A stretch of 64,000 nucleotides of DNA, taken from contig NZ_JACHMM010000001.1 of NCBI RefSeq assembly GCF_014204975.1, forward strand, positions 5,952,037 through 6,016,036, given 5' to 3'. This document shows positions 56,244-64,000 of this stretch, piece after piece. The notes below the pieces were generated by a model. That model worked only from the letters and a program-made list of their open reading frames with translations. It did no database searches and was not told where the DNA came from. The translations under genes were made by a program, and so were the position numbers. This stretch comes from Jiangella mangrovi. GTDB lineage: Bacteria; Actinomycetota; Actinomycetes; Jiangellales; Jiangellaceae. Numbering within the stretch: the stretch's first letter is position 1; every line of letters starts with the position of its first letter.

Positions 56244-56990
56244 ATGAGCGACTTCCAGGGACTGACGGCGGTGGTGACCGGCGGCGCGTCGGGCATCGGG
56301 CTGGCCACAGCGGAGCTGCTGGCCGCCTCCGGCGCGAACGTGGGGGTGCTGGACCGGACGATCGACGGGGTCGCGCCGGGCCTGTTCGCCGTCGAGTGCG
56401 ACGTCACCGACTCCGACGCCGTCACCACCGCCGTGAACGCCGTCGCCGAGCACTTCGGCGGCCTCGACATCGTCGTCAACAACGCCGGCATCGGCGCCGC
56501 CGGCACCATCGCCGACAACCCCGACACCGAATGGCACCACGTCTTCGACGTCAACGTCCTCGGCATGGTCCGCACCGCCCGCGCCGCCCTCCCCCACCTG
56601 CGCCGCTCCCAACACGCCGCCATCGTCAACGTCTGCTCCATCGCCGCCACCGCAGGCCTCCCCCAACGCGCCCTCTACTCCTCCACCAAAGGCGCCGTCC
56701 TCTCCCTCACCCAGGCCATGGCCGCCGACCACATCGGCGAGGGCATCCGCGTCAACGCCGTCAACCCCGGCACCGCCGACACCCCCTGGGTCACCCGCCT
56801 CCTCCACGCCGCCCCCGACCCCGCCGCCGAACGCGCCGCCCTCGAAGCCCGCCAACCCACCGGCCGCCTCGTCCCACCCGAAGACATCGCCCACGCCATC
56901 GCCCACCTCGCCGGCCCCCACTCCGGCTCCACCACCGGCACCACCCTCGCCGTCGACGGAGGCATGCAAGGCCTCCGCCTGCGCAAATAG
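56244..56990 (+). CDS. SDR oxidoreductase, possible L-fucose or keto-deoxy-fuconate dehydrogenase
   Basis: A 248-residue classical SDR. VVTGGASGIG is the NAD-binding motif, VVNNAGIGA follows, VCSIAAT and YSSTKG hold the catalytic Ser, Tyr and Lys, and VNPGTADTPWVTRLL matches SDRs of fucose and rhamnose oxidation. The start ATG follows the upstream stop by 4 bases with GGTGAGGAC. Codon use changes sharply after about position 56390: nearly every codon then ends in C, including a run of CCC, CAC and GCC codons. This suggests a recombined or transferred 3' part. Confidence 0.85.
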   Translation: MSDFQGLTAVVTGGASGIGLATAELLAASGANVGVLDRTIDGVAPGLFAVECDVTDSDAVTTAVNAVAEHFGGLDIVVNNAGIGAAGTIADNPDTEWHHVFDVNVLGMVRTARAALPHLRRSQHAAIVNVCSIAATAGLPQRALYSSTKGAVLSLTQAMAADHIGEGIRVNAVNPGTADTPWVTRLLHAAPDPAAERAALEARQPTGRLVPPEDIAHAIAHLAGPHSGSTTGTTLAVDGGMQGLRLRK

Positions 56991-57049
56991 GCCGCTCACA
57001 GCCCGACCACCACGCCCGCCCCGCGGCCGTCACGCCAGGTCCAGCGTCG

Positions 57050-57765
57050 TTCGGAGGGTGAGGCCAAGTGGGCGAATCCCTCCTCGGACACATCCATACC
57101 CCCCGCGCTTGGTCAACATCTACTGTGACCAGGCGCGGTTCTGGTTCATAGGTCAGGTTCAGCGCCAGCGCCTCGTAGATCTCGGCGCGCTCTTCCGCCG
57201 TCGCGTGCCTCAGCGCCTTCACGATGCCGCCGAGCTGGTCGATCAGCGTCGTGATGTCGGCCACAGTGAGTTCGTCCGTCGTCGTGAGGCGCTTGAGCTT
57301 GGCTGCCGCGTCGCCCCGCTCGCTCGTGCGCTGCGCCAGCTTCTTCGCCAGGATGGCGGCGCTCTCCGGAGCGTTCTCGATCGCGACGACAAGGTTCTCG
57401 ATCTTGCGGTCCAGCTCCTTGATCCGCCCATGCAGGGCCGCGGCGGCCGGGTTCTCACCGCCGGCTGCCTGCTGGCCGGCCGCCAGCCACTCCGCGTTCG
57501 TGAAGGAGGCGATCCACTCGTCCAGGCGCTCGAGGATCACGTCCTCGCGGACGTAGACGTTCTTGGGGTGGTCAGCGATATCCGTCGAGATCGACCGGTG
57601 CGTGCCGGGCCGGCAGCGGTAGCGATTCCAACCCAGCCCATCACCCGACCGAGAGGCGCGGTGCTGCGCCTCCATCTTGAACCCGCAGAGACCACAGTGC
57701 AGCAGCCCGGACAATGGGTAGGCCCGTTGAGCCTGTGCACGGCGCGTTATCCGCGGCCGCCGGCA
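57050..57765 (-). pseudogene. Serine recombinase remnant (C-terminal part)
   Basis: The minus-strand frame shows YPLSGLLHCGLCGFKMEAQ and NRYRCRPG, the zinc-ribbon of large serine recombinases. The coiled-coil region follows (LHGRIKELDRKIENLVVAIENAPESAAILAKKLAQRTSERGDAAAKLKRL) with EERAEIYEALALNLTYEPEPRLVTVDVD. The catalytic N-terminal domain and the recombinase domain are missing, and the frame has no proper stop near the family end; it runs on to 56791 antisense to the SDR. The putative attachment repeat 57077-57091 lies in the last codons. It is surely inactive. Confidence 0.85.
57077..57091 (+). other. Putative second attachment site
   Basis: TCCCTCCTCGGACAC matches the tRNA-Leu 3' end at 36429-36443 in 14 of 15 bases. 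The flanking CGAA before it also resembles the T-loop of a tRNA, so it may be the tRNA end of a donor genome. It sits at the 3' end of the recombinase remnant. Confidence 0.5.
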
Positions 57766-57778
57766 CCGAGGTGCCTGG

Positions 57779-58060
57779 TCATGTGCTGCGCAGGGCTTCG
57801 GTGGGCGGTACTGAGTCGGCCCGGAGTGCGGGGTACGACCGACGACGGAGCCGATGAGCAGCGAGTAGGCCAGGTCGAGTCCCACTGAGGCCCAGGTCAG
57901 TACGACGGCCTGGCCTTGCGTGGTGACGAAGACGTTGGTGACGAGCACGCCCAGGATCAGGCCTGTGATGCCGCCGACGACATCAACCTCGACACCACCT
58001 GTCCGCCCCGTGTCCCTGGCGCGACGAAGATCTGCTTGCGCGGTGCCTCATCGGTCTTCC
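57779..58060 (-). pseudogene. MacB/FtsX-type ABC permease remnant (C-terminus)
   Basis: Three minus-strand frames together spell the end of an FtsX-type permease: RKQIFVA, then VDVVGGITGLILGVLVTNVFVTTQGQAVVLTWASVGLDLAYSLLIGSVVG, then PALRADSVPPTEALRST and a stop at 57779. At least two frameshifts break it and the rest is absent. It abuts the recombinase remnant, so this is probably an insertion scar. Confidence 0.75.
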
Positions 58061-58080
58061 CGCAACACCTCGCGGGCCCC

Positions 58081-58914
58081 TCAGTGTTCGGTGCTGAAGA
58101 ACCGTAGCAACAGCGGGCCGACGGTCTGTGGGTCGACGACGTGATCCGGCCCCTCGAGGGTCTCCCGTTGAGCGTGGGGTAGTAGGTCTGCAAGCTCGTC
58201 GGCCGCGCGGTCGAAGAAGTCCGAGGGCAGGCCTGCCATGTAGGGGACCGTGATCGGTCCTCCGGTGGTGACCAGGACCGGTTGGGTGACCGTTGCCAGT
58301 CGATCGGCCGGCAATTGGTAGCGGTTGAGGAAGACGCTGTCGTGGACCAGCGTGGGCGCGAGGGCGACCGAATGCGCCCAATGCGCCGTCTGCTTGCCTG
58401 CCGCTTTCCTGGCCGCGATGTTGTCGTCGGAGGCGCCGGTCATGCGCATGAATAGTTCGAGAACCTCCTCGTCTCGCCCGGCGTCGAAGGCGCGTCGGGT
58501 GTCTGCGATGTACTCCTCGAATCGCGGGCGTATGTCGTCCCCGACCGCGTAGGGCACCTCCCAGACGGCGATCGTGTCGATGGCTGACCCGGCCGCGGCG
58601 GCTTCCAGCGCCAGCGCGCCGCCTGAGGACGTCCCGAACAGGTGTGCCGAGCCGCCCGCCTCCGCGATCAACGCATCCAGGTCCTCGATCTCCCTTTCCA
58701 CGGCGTAGGGCTCGGTGAAGCCGCTCGCGCCGCGTCCCCGACGGGCATAGTTGTAGACCGTGAAGTGCTCGGCGAGAGCTGGCGCCAAGGGAGCGTTCTC
58801 CACCCCCTCGTCGAGTGCTCCGCCCACCAGAATGACGGCCGGACCGCTTCCCTTCCGGTCGTAGGCGATGGTGGTGCCATCGTTTGATGTCACGCGAAAG
58901 GCCATCTCGTTCAT
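58081..58914 (-). CDS. Alpha/beta-hydrolase
   Basis: A 277-residue alpha/beta-hydrolase without a signal peptide. AVILVGGALDEG replaces the usual HG oxyanion motif (GG here), YARRGRGASG follows, the nucleophile elbow is LFGTSSGGALALEAA (Ser), and LEGPDHVVDP holds the catalytic His. This matches the common actinobacterial group of small esterase-like hydrolases next to DoxX and transporter genes. The ATG at 58914 has GGAGATGTGAG upstream. Substrate unknown. Confidence 0.83.
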   Translation of the reverse strand: MNEMAFRVTSNDGTTIAYDRKGSGPAVILVGGALDEGVENAPLAPALAEHFTVYNYARRGRGASGFTEPYAVEREIEDLDALIAEAGGSAHLFGTSSGGALALEAAAAGSAIDTIAVWEVPYAVGDDIRPRFEEYIADTRRAFDAGRDEEVLELFMRMTGASDDNIAARKAAGKQTAHWAHSVALAPTLVHDSVFLNRYQLPADRLATVTQPVLVTTGGPITVPYMAGLPSDFFDRAADELADLLPHAQRETLEGPDHVVDPQTVGPLLLRFFSTEH

Positions 58915-58941
58915 CTCACATCTCCGTTCGAGAGGTTTGTC

Positions 58942-59364
58942 TCAGCGCCTGAGCAGCGTGCCGACGACGGCCTTGGTGCGCGACCACCGCGCCCTTGCGA
59001 TCACGGCCGCCACGACGAGACAGGCGAGCGGCAGCCAAGGGCTCTGCTCGAGCACGAACTGATCGGTGATGACAGCACCGGTCAGCAATGCCGCCAACCC
59101 GAGACTGGCCAGGCCCGCCAGAGCCGGGATCAGAAGTCCAACCCCTCCCGCGACCTCCAGCGCTCCGACCAGGTACCGGAGCCACTGGCCAGCCCCGATG
59201 TCGGCGAACATGTCCACCATGACCGGGTCGCCGGCGAGCTTCGAGATTCCGCCGCCGGCGATTATCGTCGCCAGGACGACTTGCAGAATCCAGACGCCGA
59301 TGCTGCTCGCCCGCCCGGGCGTGTGCGCAACGGTTTCCGAGTTGTTCTTGGGGATGGTGCTCAT
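58942..59364 (-). CDS. DoxX-family membrane protein
   Basis: A 140-residue protein with four predicted membrane helices. The family core is VWILQVVLATIIAGGGISKLAGDPVMVDMFADIGAGQWLRYLVGALEVAGGVGLLIP. DoxX-like proteins are linked to quinone or redox reactions at the membrane, but most have no known role. The start is ATG 59364 with AAGAGAGA upstream. It lies between the hydrolase and the exporter genes on the same strand, with 27 and 103 bases between. Confidence 0.85.
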   Translation of the reverse strand: MSTIPKNNSETVAHTPGRASSIGVWILQVVLATIIAGGGISKLAGDPVMVDMFADIGAGQWLRYLVGALEVAGGVGLLIPALAGLASLGLAALLTGAVITDQFVLEQSPWLPLACLVVAAVIARARWSRTKAVVGTLLRR

Positions 59365-59467
59365 GCGTCTCTCTTTGTCGTGTCCGGGCCTGGTACCGGT
59401 GATGGCGTTGGCCGAGTGGGCCGGGTTGTCGGAGTTGATGTCGACCAAGTGCTCGCGGGAGCGGCAT

Positions 59468-60310
59468 CTACTTCTTGTTGCGGTAGAGGACCATGGTGAT
59501 GGGACCGAAGACCGCGACGAGAAGTACGGACGAGACGAGCACCCAGCCGATTTCCCCGGCGGGCACCGAGCCGTCCATCAGGCCGCGTACCACGGTCGCC
59601 AGGTGGGTGATCGGGTTGACCTCGACGACCGCCTGAAGCCATCCGGGCATCGTCTTCGGGTCCACGAAGATGTTGCTCACGAACGTCAGTGGGAACATCA
59701 CCATCATGCTGACTCCCGCCACCGAGTTCGGCGTGCGCAGGATCAGGCTGAGCATCGTCCACAGCCACGACAGGCAGAACGAGAACACCAGCAGCAGCGC
59801 GACCGACAGCACCACGCCGACGGCGCCACCCTCCGGCCGGAACCCTAGGACCAGGCCGAGCGTGATGACGATCGCCGACCCGATCGAGTAGCGCACCAGA
59901 TCGCCGAGCAGGGCGCCGACCAGCGGGGACGGTCGCCACACCGGGAGCGACCTGAACCTGTCGAAAACGCCTTTCTGGATGTCGGTGTTCAGCGTTATGC
60001 CGGTGTTCATGGTGATCATGACGTTCGCCTGCACCAGGATGCCGGGCAGCAGGAACTGCAGGTATTCCTGTGTCGACCCGGCGAGCGCGCCGCCGAACAG
60101 GTAGGTGAACATCAGCGTGAACATGATCGGGAACATGGTCACGTCGACGAGTTGCTCGGGCACGTGCTTGATCTTCAGGAGGGCGCGCCAGCCGAATGTC
60201 AACGAGGTGCTCACCGGACCGGGTCGGGGCGGGCGCTCGCCGGCCAGCACACTGCGCAGCGCGTCCTCGGTGACTGGCGGCGACGCCTGCTCCGCGGACG
60301 TGGCATTCAT
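59468..60310 (-). CDS. ABC-2 type exporter permease (DrrB-like)
   Basis: A 280-residue membrane protein with six helices, ABC-2 family. [70 protein letters not shown] and [39 protein letters not shown] are the typical DrrB segments. The ATG at 60310 overlaps the ATPase stop (ATGA). With the ATPase it should form a drug or lipid exporter. Confidence 0.92.
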   Translation of the reverse strand: MNATSAEQASPPVTEDALRSVLAGERPPRPGPVSTSLTFGWRALLKIKHVPEQLVDVTMFPIMFTLMFTYLFGGALAGSTQEYLQFLLPGILVQANVMITMNTGITLNTDIQKGVFDRFRSLPVWRPSPLVGALLGDLVRYSIGSAIVITLGLVLGFRPEGGAVGVVLSVALLLVFSFCLSWLWTMLSLILRTPNSVAGVSMMVMFPLTFVSNIFVDPKTMPGWLQAVVEVNPITHLATVVRGLMDGSVPAGEIGWVLVSSVLLVAVFGPITMVLYRNKK

Positions 60311-61272
60311 GCGGCATCCTCCTTGGGTGTCTCCTCGGCGGCGTGTCCGGTCAGGGCGAGGAACACCTCGTCCAGGCTCGGCTGACCGAGCGCGAACTCG
60401 GTGACGTCGATGCCGCCGCGGGATAGCTCGGCCAGGGCGCGGGCGACCCGCTCGGGGTCGGAGATCCGCGCGGACAGCGCGACCGGGTCGGCGGACGGCT
60501 CGGCCGGCACGTCGAGAGCGGCGGCGAGGACCCGCTCGGCCTCGGCCCGCTGCTCGGGACTACGGAGGCGTACGTGCAGCGAGCCGGCGCCGACCGATGC
60601 CTTGAGCTGGCCGCTAGAGCCCTCGGCGATGACCTTCCCGTGGTCGATCACCGCGATGCGGTCGGCCAGCTGGTCGGCCTCGTCGAGGTACTGCGTGGTC
60701 AGCAACACGGTGGCGCCCTCGGCGACCATGCCCCTGACGATCTCCCAGACCTGGTTCCTGCTGCGCGGGTCGAGCCCGGTCGTGGGCTCGTCGAGGAAGA
60801 TCAGTTCGGGGGTGACGACCAGGCTCGCCGCGATGTCGATGCGCCGGCGCATCCCGCCGGAGTACTTCTTCACCTGCCGGTCGGCCGCGTCGGCAAGACC
60901 GAACGCGTCGAGCAGGTCGGTCGCCCGCTCCCTGCCTCGGCGGCGCGAGTAGCCGAGCAGCCTGGCGAGCAGCAATAGGTTCTCCGCCCCGGTGAGGTCC
61001 TCGTCGACCGACGCGAACTGCCCGGTAAGGCTCACCCGGGTCCGTACCGAACGCGCATCACGCACGACGTCGTAGCCGAGCACTTGCGCCTCTCCGGTGT
61101 CGGGGCGCAGGAGCGTGGCGAGCATGCGGATCGTGGTGGTCTTGCCCGCCCCGTTCGGGCCGAGCACGCCGTACACGCCCCCGGCGCTCACGGCCAGGTC
61201 CACGCCGGCGACCGCGTGGGTCTTGCCGAAGCTCTTCTTCAACCCTCTCGTCTCGATCGCGAACTTTCCCAT
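60307..61272 (-). CDS. ABC exporter ATPase (DrrA-like)
   Basis: A 321-residue ATPase. Walker A is [17 protein letters not shown], the Q-loop is [15 protein letters not shown], the signature is [16 protein letters not shown], Walker B is [16 protein letters not shown], and the H-loop lies just after [18 protein letters not shown]. The C-terminal DUF4162-like part ([20 protein letters not shown]) is the DrrA type. The start is ATG 61272 with GAAGGA upstream. Its promoter overlaps two PadR-type sites. Confidence 0.95.
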   Translation of the reverse strand: MGKFAIETRGLKKSFGKTHAVAGVDLAVSAGGVYGVLGPNGAGKTTTIRMLATLLRPDTGEAQVLGYDVVRDARSVRTRVSLTGQFASVDEDLTGAENLLLLARLLGYSRRRGRERATDLLDAFGLADAADRQVKKYSGGMRRRIDIAASLVVTPELIFLDEPTTGLDPRSRNQVWEIVRGMVAEGATVLLTTQYLDEADQLADRIAVIDHGKVIAEGSSGQLKASVGAGSLHVRLRSPEQRAEAERVLAAALDVPAEPSADPVALSARISDPERVARALAELSRGGIDVTEFALGQPSLDEVFLALTGHAAEETPKEDAA

Positions 61273-61316
61273 GGCTTCGATTCCTTCTCTCGGTGTTGCG
61301 AACGGATTGATTGAAC

Positions 61317-61377
61317 TAGTCAAGTTTGACTACTTGGCCAAAGTACGCGAGGGGGAACAACTAGTCAAGGTTGATTA
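61317..61377 (-). promoter_or_regulatory. Exporter promoter with two PadR-type operators
   Basis: On the minus strand TTGACT (61368-61363) and TACTTT (61345-61340) are spaced by 17 bases. A perfect inverted repeat TAGTCAAGTTTGACTA (61317-61332; arms TAGTCAA/TTGACTA) covers the expected transcription start, and a near copy TAGTCAAGGTTGATTA (61362-61377) covers the -35. The second copy also contains the padR stop codon. This arrangement fits repression of the exporter by the PadR protein. Confidence 0.65.
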
Positions 61378-61968
61378 GAAGCGCATCTTGAGGGGATCGG
61401 GGACCGTTCGCCACGAACCCGGATCATCGGCCATGGTGTAGGCGCCCTCAGACAGTCGTTTGCTCAGGCTCTTCGCCCACTCCAGTTCGGTGCGTGCGTG
61501 TCCCGCCCACAGTTCGGCCTGATCGCGGACGTGTTCGGGAATGTCGGGGTTCGGGTTCTCCCGCCACTTGGCCTGCTCTACGAGCTCCGCTTCCAGGCGC
61601 GCGACCCGCTCGTTAACGTGCGCGATGGCATCTGTCCTGGTCAGCATGGGCAACATGGCGATGGACGCGTCGAGCATGGTGGGGTCATGGGTGCGCCGCA
61701 GACCGTCGCGGACCAGTTCGACTATCTCGTCACGTCCCCGAGCTGTCGCGCGGTACAAAACGCGCTCCGGCCCGGAATTGCCCGGCTCGGCGTGTTCGGT
61801 GAGGAGGCCATCAGCCGCCGCCTTCTTCAGCGCGTGATAAATCGAGCCGGGCTTGATCTTGGCCCAAATCTCCGCACCCCAGCTCTGCAGTTCGGACCGC
61901 ACCTGGTAGCCATGCGCGCCGCCGGAGAGGTGCACGATACCGAGTACCAGGAGCTTCGTCGCCGACAT
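61375..61968 (-). CDS. PadR-family transcriptional regulator
   Basis: A 197-residue PadR repressor. The winged helix is LLVLGIVHLSGGAHGYQVRSELQSWGAEIWAKIKPGSIYHALKKAAADGLLTEHAE, and ERVLYRATARGRDEIVELV forms the wing. The C-terminal half is the long helical dimerisation region (VNERVARLEAELVEQAKWREN). The ATG at 61968 follows GGAGGTGGGCGT. It lies just upstream of the exporter it probably controls; the ligand is unknown. Confidence 0.9.
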   Translation of the reverse strand: MSATKLLVLGIVHLSGGAHGYQVRSELQSWGAEIWAKIKPGSIYHALKKAAADGLLTEHAEPGNSGPERVLYRATARGRDEIVELVRDGLRRTHDPTMLDASIAMLPMLTRTDAIAHVNERVARLEAELVEQAKWRENPNPDIPEHVRDQAELWAGHARTELEWAKSLSKRLSEGAYTMADDPGSWRTVPDPLKMRF

Positions 61969-62309
61969 ACGCCCACCTCCGCTCAACCTGCTCGGACTCG
62001 CTCCGCTTGCGCGCCCGCCAGGGTGGTGTCAACTCCCACCAACACTAGGGTGCTCTCCTGGTCCGGGTGGTGTCAGCACTGACCTACAAACGGTGCTGGT
62101 GGAGACCTCCAAAGCCACGATGACCGTCGGCGGACCTTGATGAGGGCCTGCGGTGACCTCGATCTGTTCACAGCACCCAGCGCCCACGACAGTCACTCCC
62201 AAGACCAGCCGCGGACGCCGACCACCGTCAACGAGAGGTAGCGGCGGCGCAAGAGGCGGCCGGTCCGCCCGATCGTCCTGGCAACGGCTGGCGCGGCGAG
62301 CAGCAGTGC
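61969..62309. other. Gap without a recognisable gene
   Basis: About 340 bases between padR and the TrmO-like gene. Reading all frames I see no coherent domain; the composition is less GC-biased at the third position and the frames are short. It may be decayed coding DNA like the segments on either side of the region. Confidence 0.5.
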
Positions 62310-62795
62310 TCAGCGCTCTCCCGGCATCGCGTAATAGTCGGCCAGCATGGTCGACGGCCACGTCGGCTCGCGCACGTCACCGCGCGGTCCCATGACCGCA
62401 AACCAGGGCTTGACGTCCAGGACCGGCGTCCCGTCGACGGCGTCCAGATCCTCCACGTGCAGGTCGAGGCCGTCGATGTAGATGAGCCGGCAGCGCGAGA
62501 CGCCGAGCCAGTTCAACCGCCGCATGTTGCGGTGCCCGAAGATGCCGACCTCGGGCCAGTCCGGGTTGTCCCGGGGCCGGCGCGCACCCGTGTTCAGATC
62601 CGCGGGGTCGGTCAGGTGGAAGCGGAAGACGACCTCGAGGTGCGAGAAGTCGTCAAGCCCCTTCACCGCGTCAGGGGTGAAGCGCTCCCCGTCGACGCGG
62701 ATGATCGATCGCGTGCCGCCCCAGTAGTCATCGGTCGGCTCCGCCCGGCCACCAACAACGTGCGCTACCGGCACGACCTCATACGACTCCGCCAT
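62310..62795 (-). CDS. TrmO-like SAM-dependent methyltransferase
   Basis: A 161-residue protein of the TrmO/TsaA-like beta-barrel family, which methylates N6-threonylcarbamoyl-adenosine 37 of some tRNAs. The family signatures are GLDDFSHLEVVFRFHLTD, HRNMRRLNWLGVSRCRLIYIDG and DAVDGTPVLDVKPWF. The N-terminal VVPVAHVVGGRAEPTDDYWGG is typical of the actinobacterial subgroup. The start ATG follows GGGAGGGTG. tRNA specificity is not shown by the sequence. Confidence 0.83.
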   Translation of the reverse strand: MAESYEVVPVAHVVGGRAEPTDDYWGGTRSIIRVDGERFTPDAVKGLDDFSHLEVVFRFHLTDPADLNTGARRPRDNPDWPEVGIFGHRNMRRLNWLGVSRCRLIYIDGLDLHVEDLDAVDGTPVLDVKPWFAVMGPRGDVREPTWPSTMLADYYAMPGER

Positions 62796-62850
62796 CGACA
62801 CCCTCCCCGAGTCACAGAAACGGAGCGCCGAGCTCGCTGGCGCCTGGCGA

Positions 62851-63464
62851 TCAGTGAGCCGCCGAGGCAACCGTATCGAGGTACGCCGTCGCTCGAGCAT
62901 CCAGCTCGAGCGCGGCCGGCAGGCGGTCGCGCCGGAACGGAGCCAGCGACGTCCGCATGTCGAGGACGACCTGCGAGTCCGACCAGAACTCACGCCGCGC
63001 ATGGCGTCTAGCGCCGTGGACCAAGTGCCACATGCCGCGACGACCTCACCTCGACGCAGCTGTACCGAACCCAGGTAGCCGAGTGTGACGGCGTGAGTGC
63101 GGGTGAAAGTGCTGGCCTTCCGGGTCTGCACGCTGCGGGCGAACTGCCTCTCGGCGCCGCCCAAATCACCGAGGTCGCGCAGCGTGCAGGCGGTCTCGTG
63201 GGCCAGGCTCGCCTCGCCGAAGAAGAACACACGCGCCGGCTCCTCGTCACCGGGCCTGGCGGCAGCCAGATCGTCCTCGGTTCGGTTCAGCGCGGCGGCG
63301 GCCTCGGCGTCCCGCCCGGCACTCGCGAGGGCCCTGGCGTGCACGACTCCGAGAAGCGCACGCTCCCGAGGTGCCGCCAGGTTGTAGCGGTCGCCGTCGA
63401 CGGATGCGTCCGCCAGCTCGAGCGCCCGACCAGGTTGACCGAGGCCGACCGACTGGTGCGCCAT
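62851..63464 (-). pseudogene. TPR-type regulator remnant (frameshifted)
   Basis: The frame from 63464 reads MAHQSVGLGQPGRALELADASV and DLGDLGGAERQFARSVQTRKASTFTRTHAVTLGYLGSVQLRRGEVVAACGTWSTALDAM, the tetratricopeptide C-terminus of actinobacterial XRE-TPR regulators. Near 62975 the frame slips: the expected end (VVLDMRTSLAPFRRDRLPAALELDARATAYL) continues in another frame to a stop at 62851. An in-frame TAG lies just before 63464 and the DNA-binding N-terminus is missing. It is therefore a decayed gene. Confidence 0.75.
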
Positions 63465-64000
63465 CGCGCGCAGGCCGTCCAGACCCTACCTTCGGGCGAG
63501 GTCTTCCTGGCGCAGAGGATCGGCCACGACACCGCAAGGACCCGGTACGCCGTCCAGAGACCAGCATCGGCACGGATGAGCCTGGCACCCACGCCGATTC
63601 GCTGCGCGGCACCGATCAGGGCGGACACGGGCGCCGCCACGCCCTCGCGGGTCAGCCACCGCACGAAGGCCGTCAGTTGCGAGGCTCCAGGCCAGGGCCA
63701 CCACTTGTACAGCGCGACCTTGCTCGATCCCGCTTCCTTGGCGACGCGATCGAATGTCACCTGCCGCGGCGAGCACGTCCACGCGGACCTCCGCGGCCTG
63801 TTGGCCAGCCCAGGGCTGCGCTGCGAGTAGGCCACCACGGGTTCCTTACTTAGCCGTGCTCTTCAAACGGTAGGCAGTCAATGAGGTGATCTCAGCACGA
63901 TCGGCTTGATGTAAACGGTTCTGCTTGTGTCCGTGGGGATGGCAGGCCTCATCGGCGTGATTCGGCCCCGCCTGGAGGCTTGACAGGAGCGCTACCCGGT
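63465..64000. other. Decayed region with a TetR-like helix-turn-helix scrap
   Basis: No intact gene is seen. On the minus strand 63690-63760 encodes FDRVAKEAGSSKVALYKWWP, which matches the recognition helices of TetR regulators, but it then loses the frame. The stretch 63840-64000 is slightly AT-richer and shows no gene, RNA or repeat I can name. Confidence 0.55.

Noticed and set aside
62029-62361. A 110-codon minus-strand frame upstream of the TrmO-like gene
   Set aside because: No ribosome site or recognisable domain; it overlaps the end of the TrmO-like gene on the same strand in another frame and looks like decayed sequence.

Overview
The window is high-GC DNA with dense, often overlapping genes (ATGA and GTGA junctions), many GTG starts and a few probable TTG starts, and actinobacterial marker genes: an integration host factor of the mIHF type, a pyrR-pyrB-pyrC-carA-carB-pyrD-pyrF-mihF-gmk-rpoZ-coaBC block, PucR, IclR and PadR regulators, and ECF sigma factors with SnoaL-like tails. 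It is an actinomycete chromosome segment. A genus close to Jiangella is my guess from general familiarity and cannot be proved from the sequence.

Layout. 0-2.6 kb: the end of a sugar ABC importer operon (binding protein, two permeases). 2.7-14.9 kb: de novo pyrimidine synthesis followed by gmk, rpoZ and coaBC, all on the minus strand. A leader resembling a PyrR-binding RNA overlaps the ribosome binding site of pyrR. 14.9-20.5 kb: a VapBC-like toxin-antitoxin pair, small proteins, an acetyltransferase, an ECF sigma factor and a PucR regulator. 20.6-28.3 kb: a three-gene set of the FdrA/YlbE/YlbF type (ureide catabolism), convergent with molybdo-hydroxylase maturation genes (MobA-like, XdhC, VWA protein, MoxR ATPase). 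No structural dehydrogenase is present. 28.3-36.1 kb: YqeY, a hydrolase, a DNA-binding protein, an MFS exporter, a TerC-like membrane protein, a second ECF sigma factor, a secreted SH3 protein, and a hybrid relic joining the start of narG to most of narK.

36.4-57.1 kb: a tRNA-Leu(GAG) is followed by a glycan-use region. A minus-strand run of 12 genes encodes two large secreted beta-helix proteins (GH141-like), an ABC sugar importer, two uncharacterised proteins, an aldo/keto reductase, an amidohydrolase/lactonase, a GH27-like galactosidase, an SDR and D-galactonate dehydratase. It is followed by an IclR regulator and a divergent pair (a putative alpha/alpha-barrel protein and an SDR). Four copies of a 16-bp near-palindrome lie at the promoters of these units, which suggests one IclR regulon that oxidises galactose- or fucose-type sugars without phosphorylation. 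A 15-bp copy (one mismatch) of the tRNA 3' end lies at 57.08 kb beside a truncated serine recombinase, so the whole block may be an integrated island.

57.1-64 kb: decayed ends (recombinase, MacB-type permease, TPR regulator and TetR remnants) surround intact genes for a hydrolase, a DoxX protein, a DrrAB-type exporter with a PadR regulator and paired PadR-type operators, and a TrmO-like methyltransferase.
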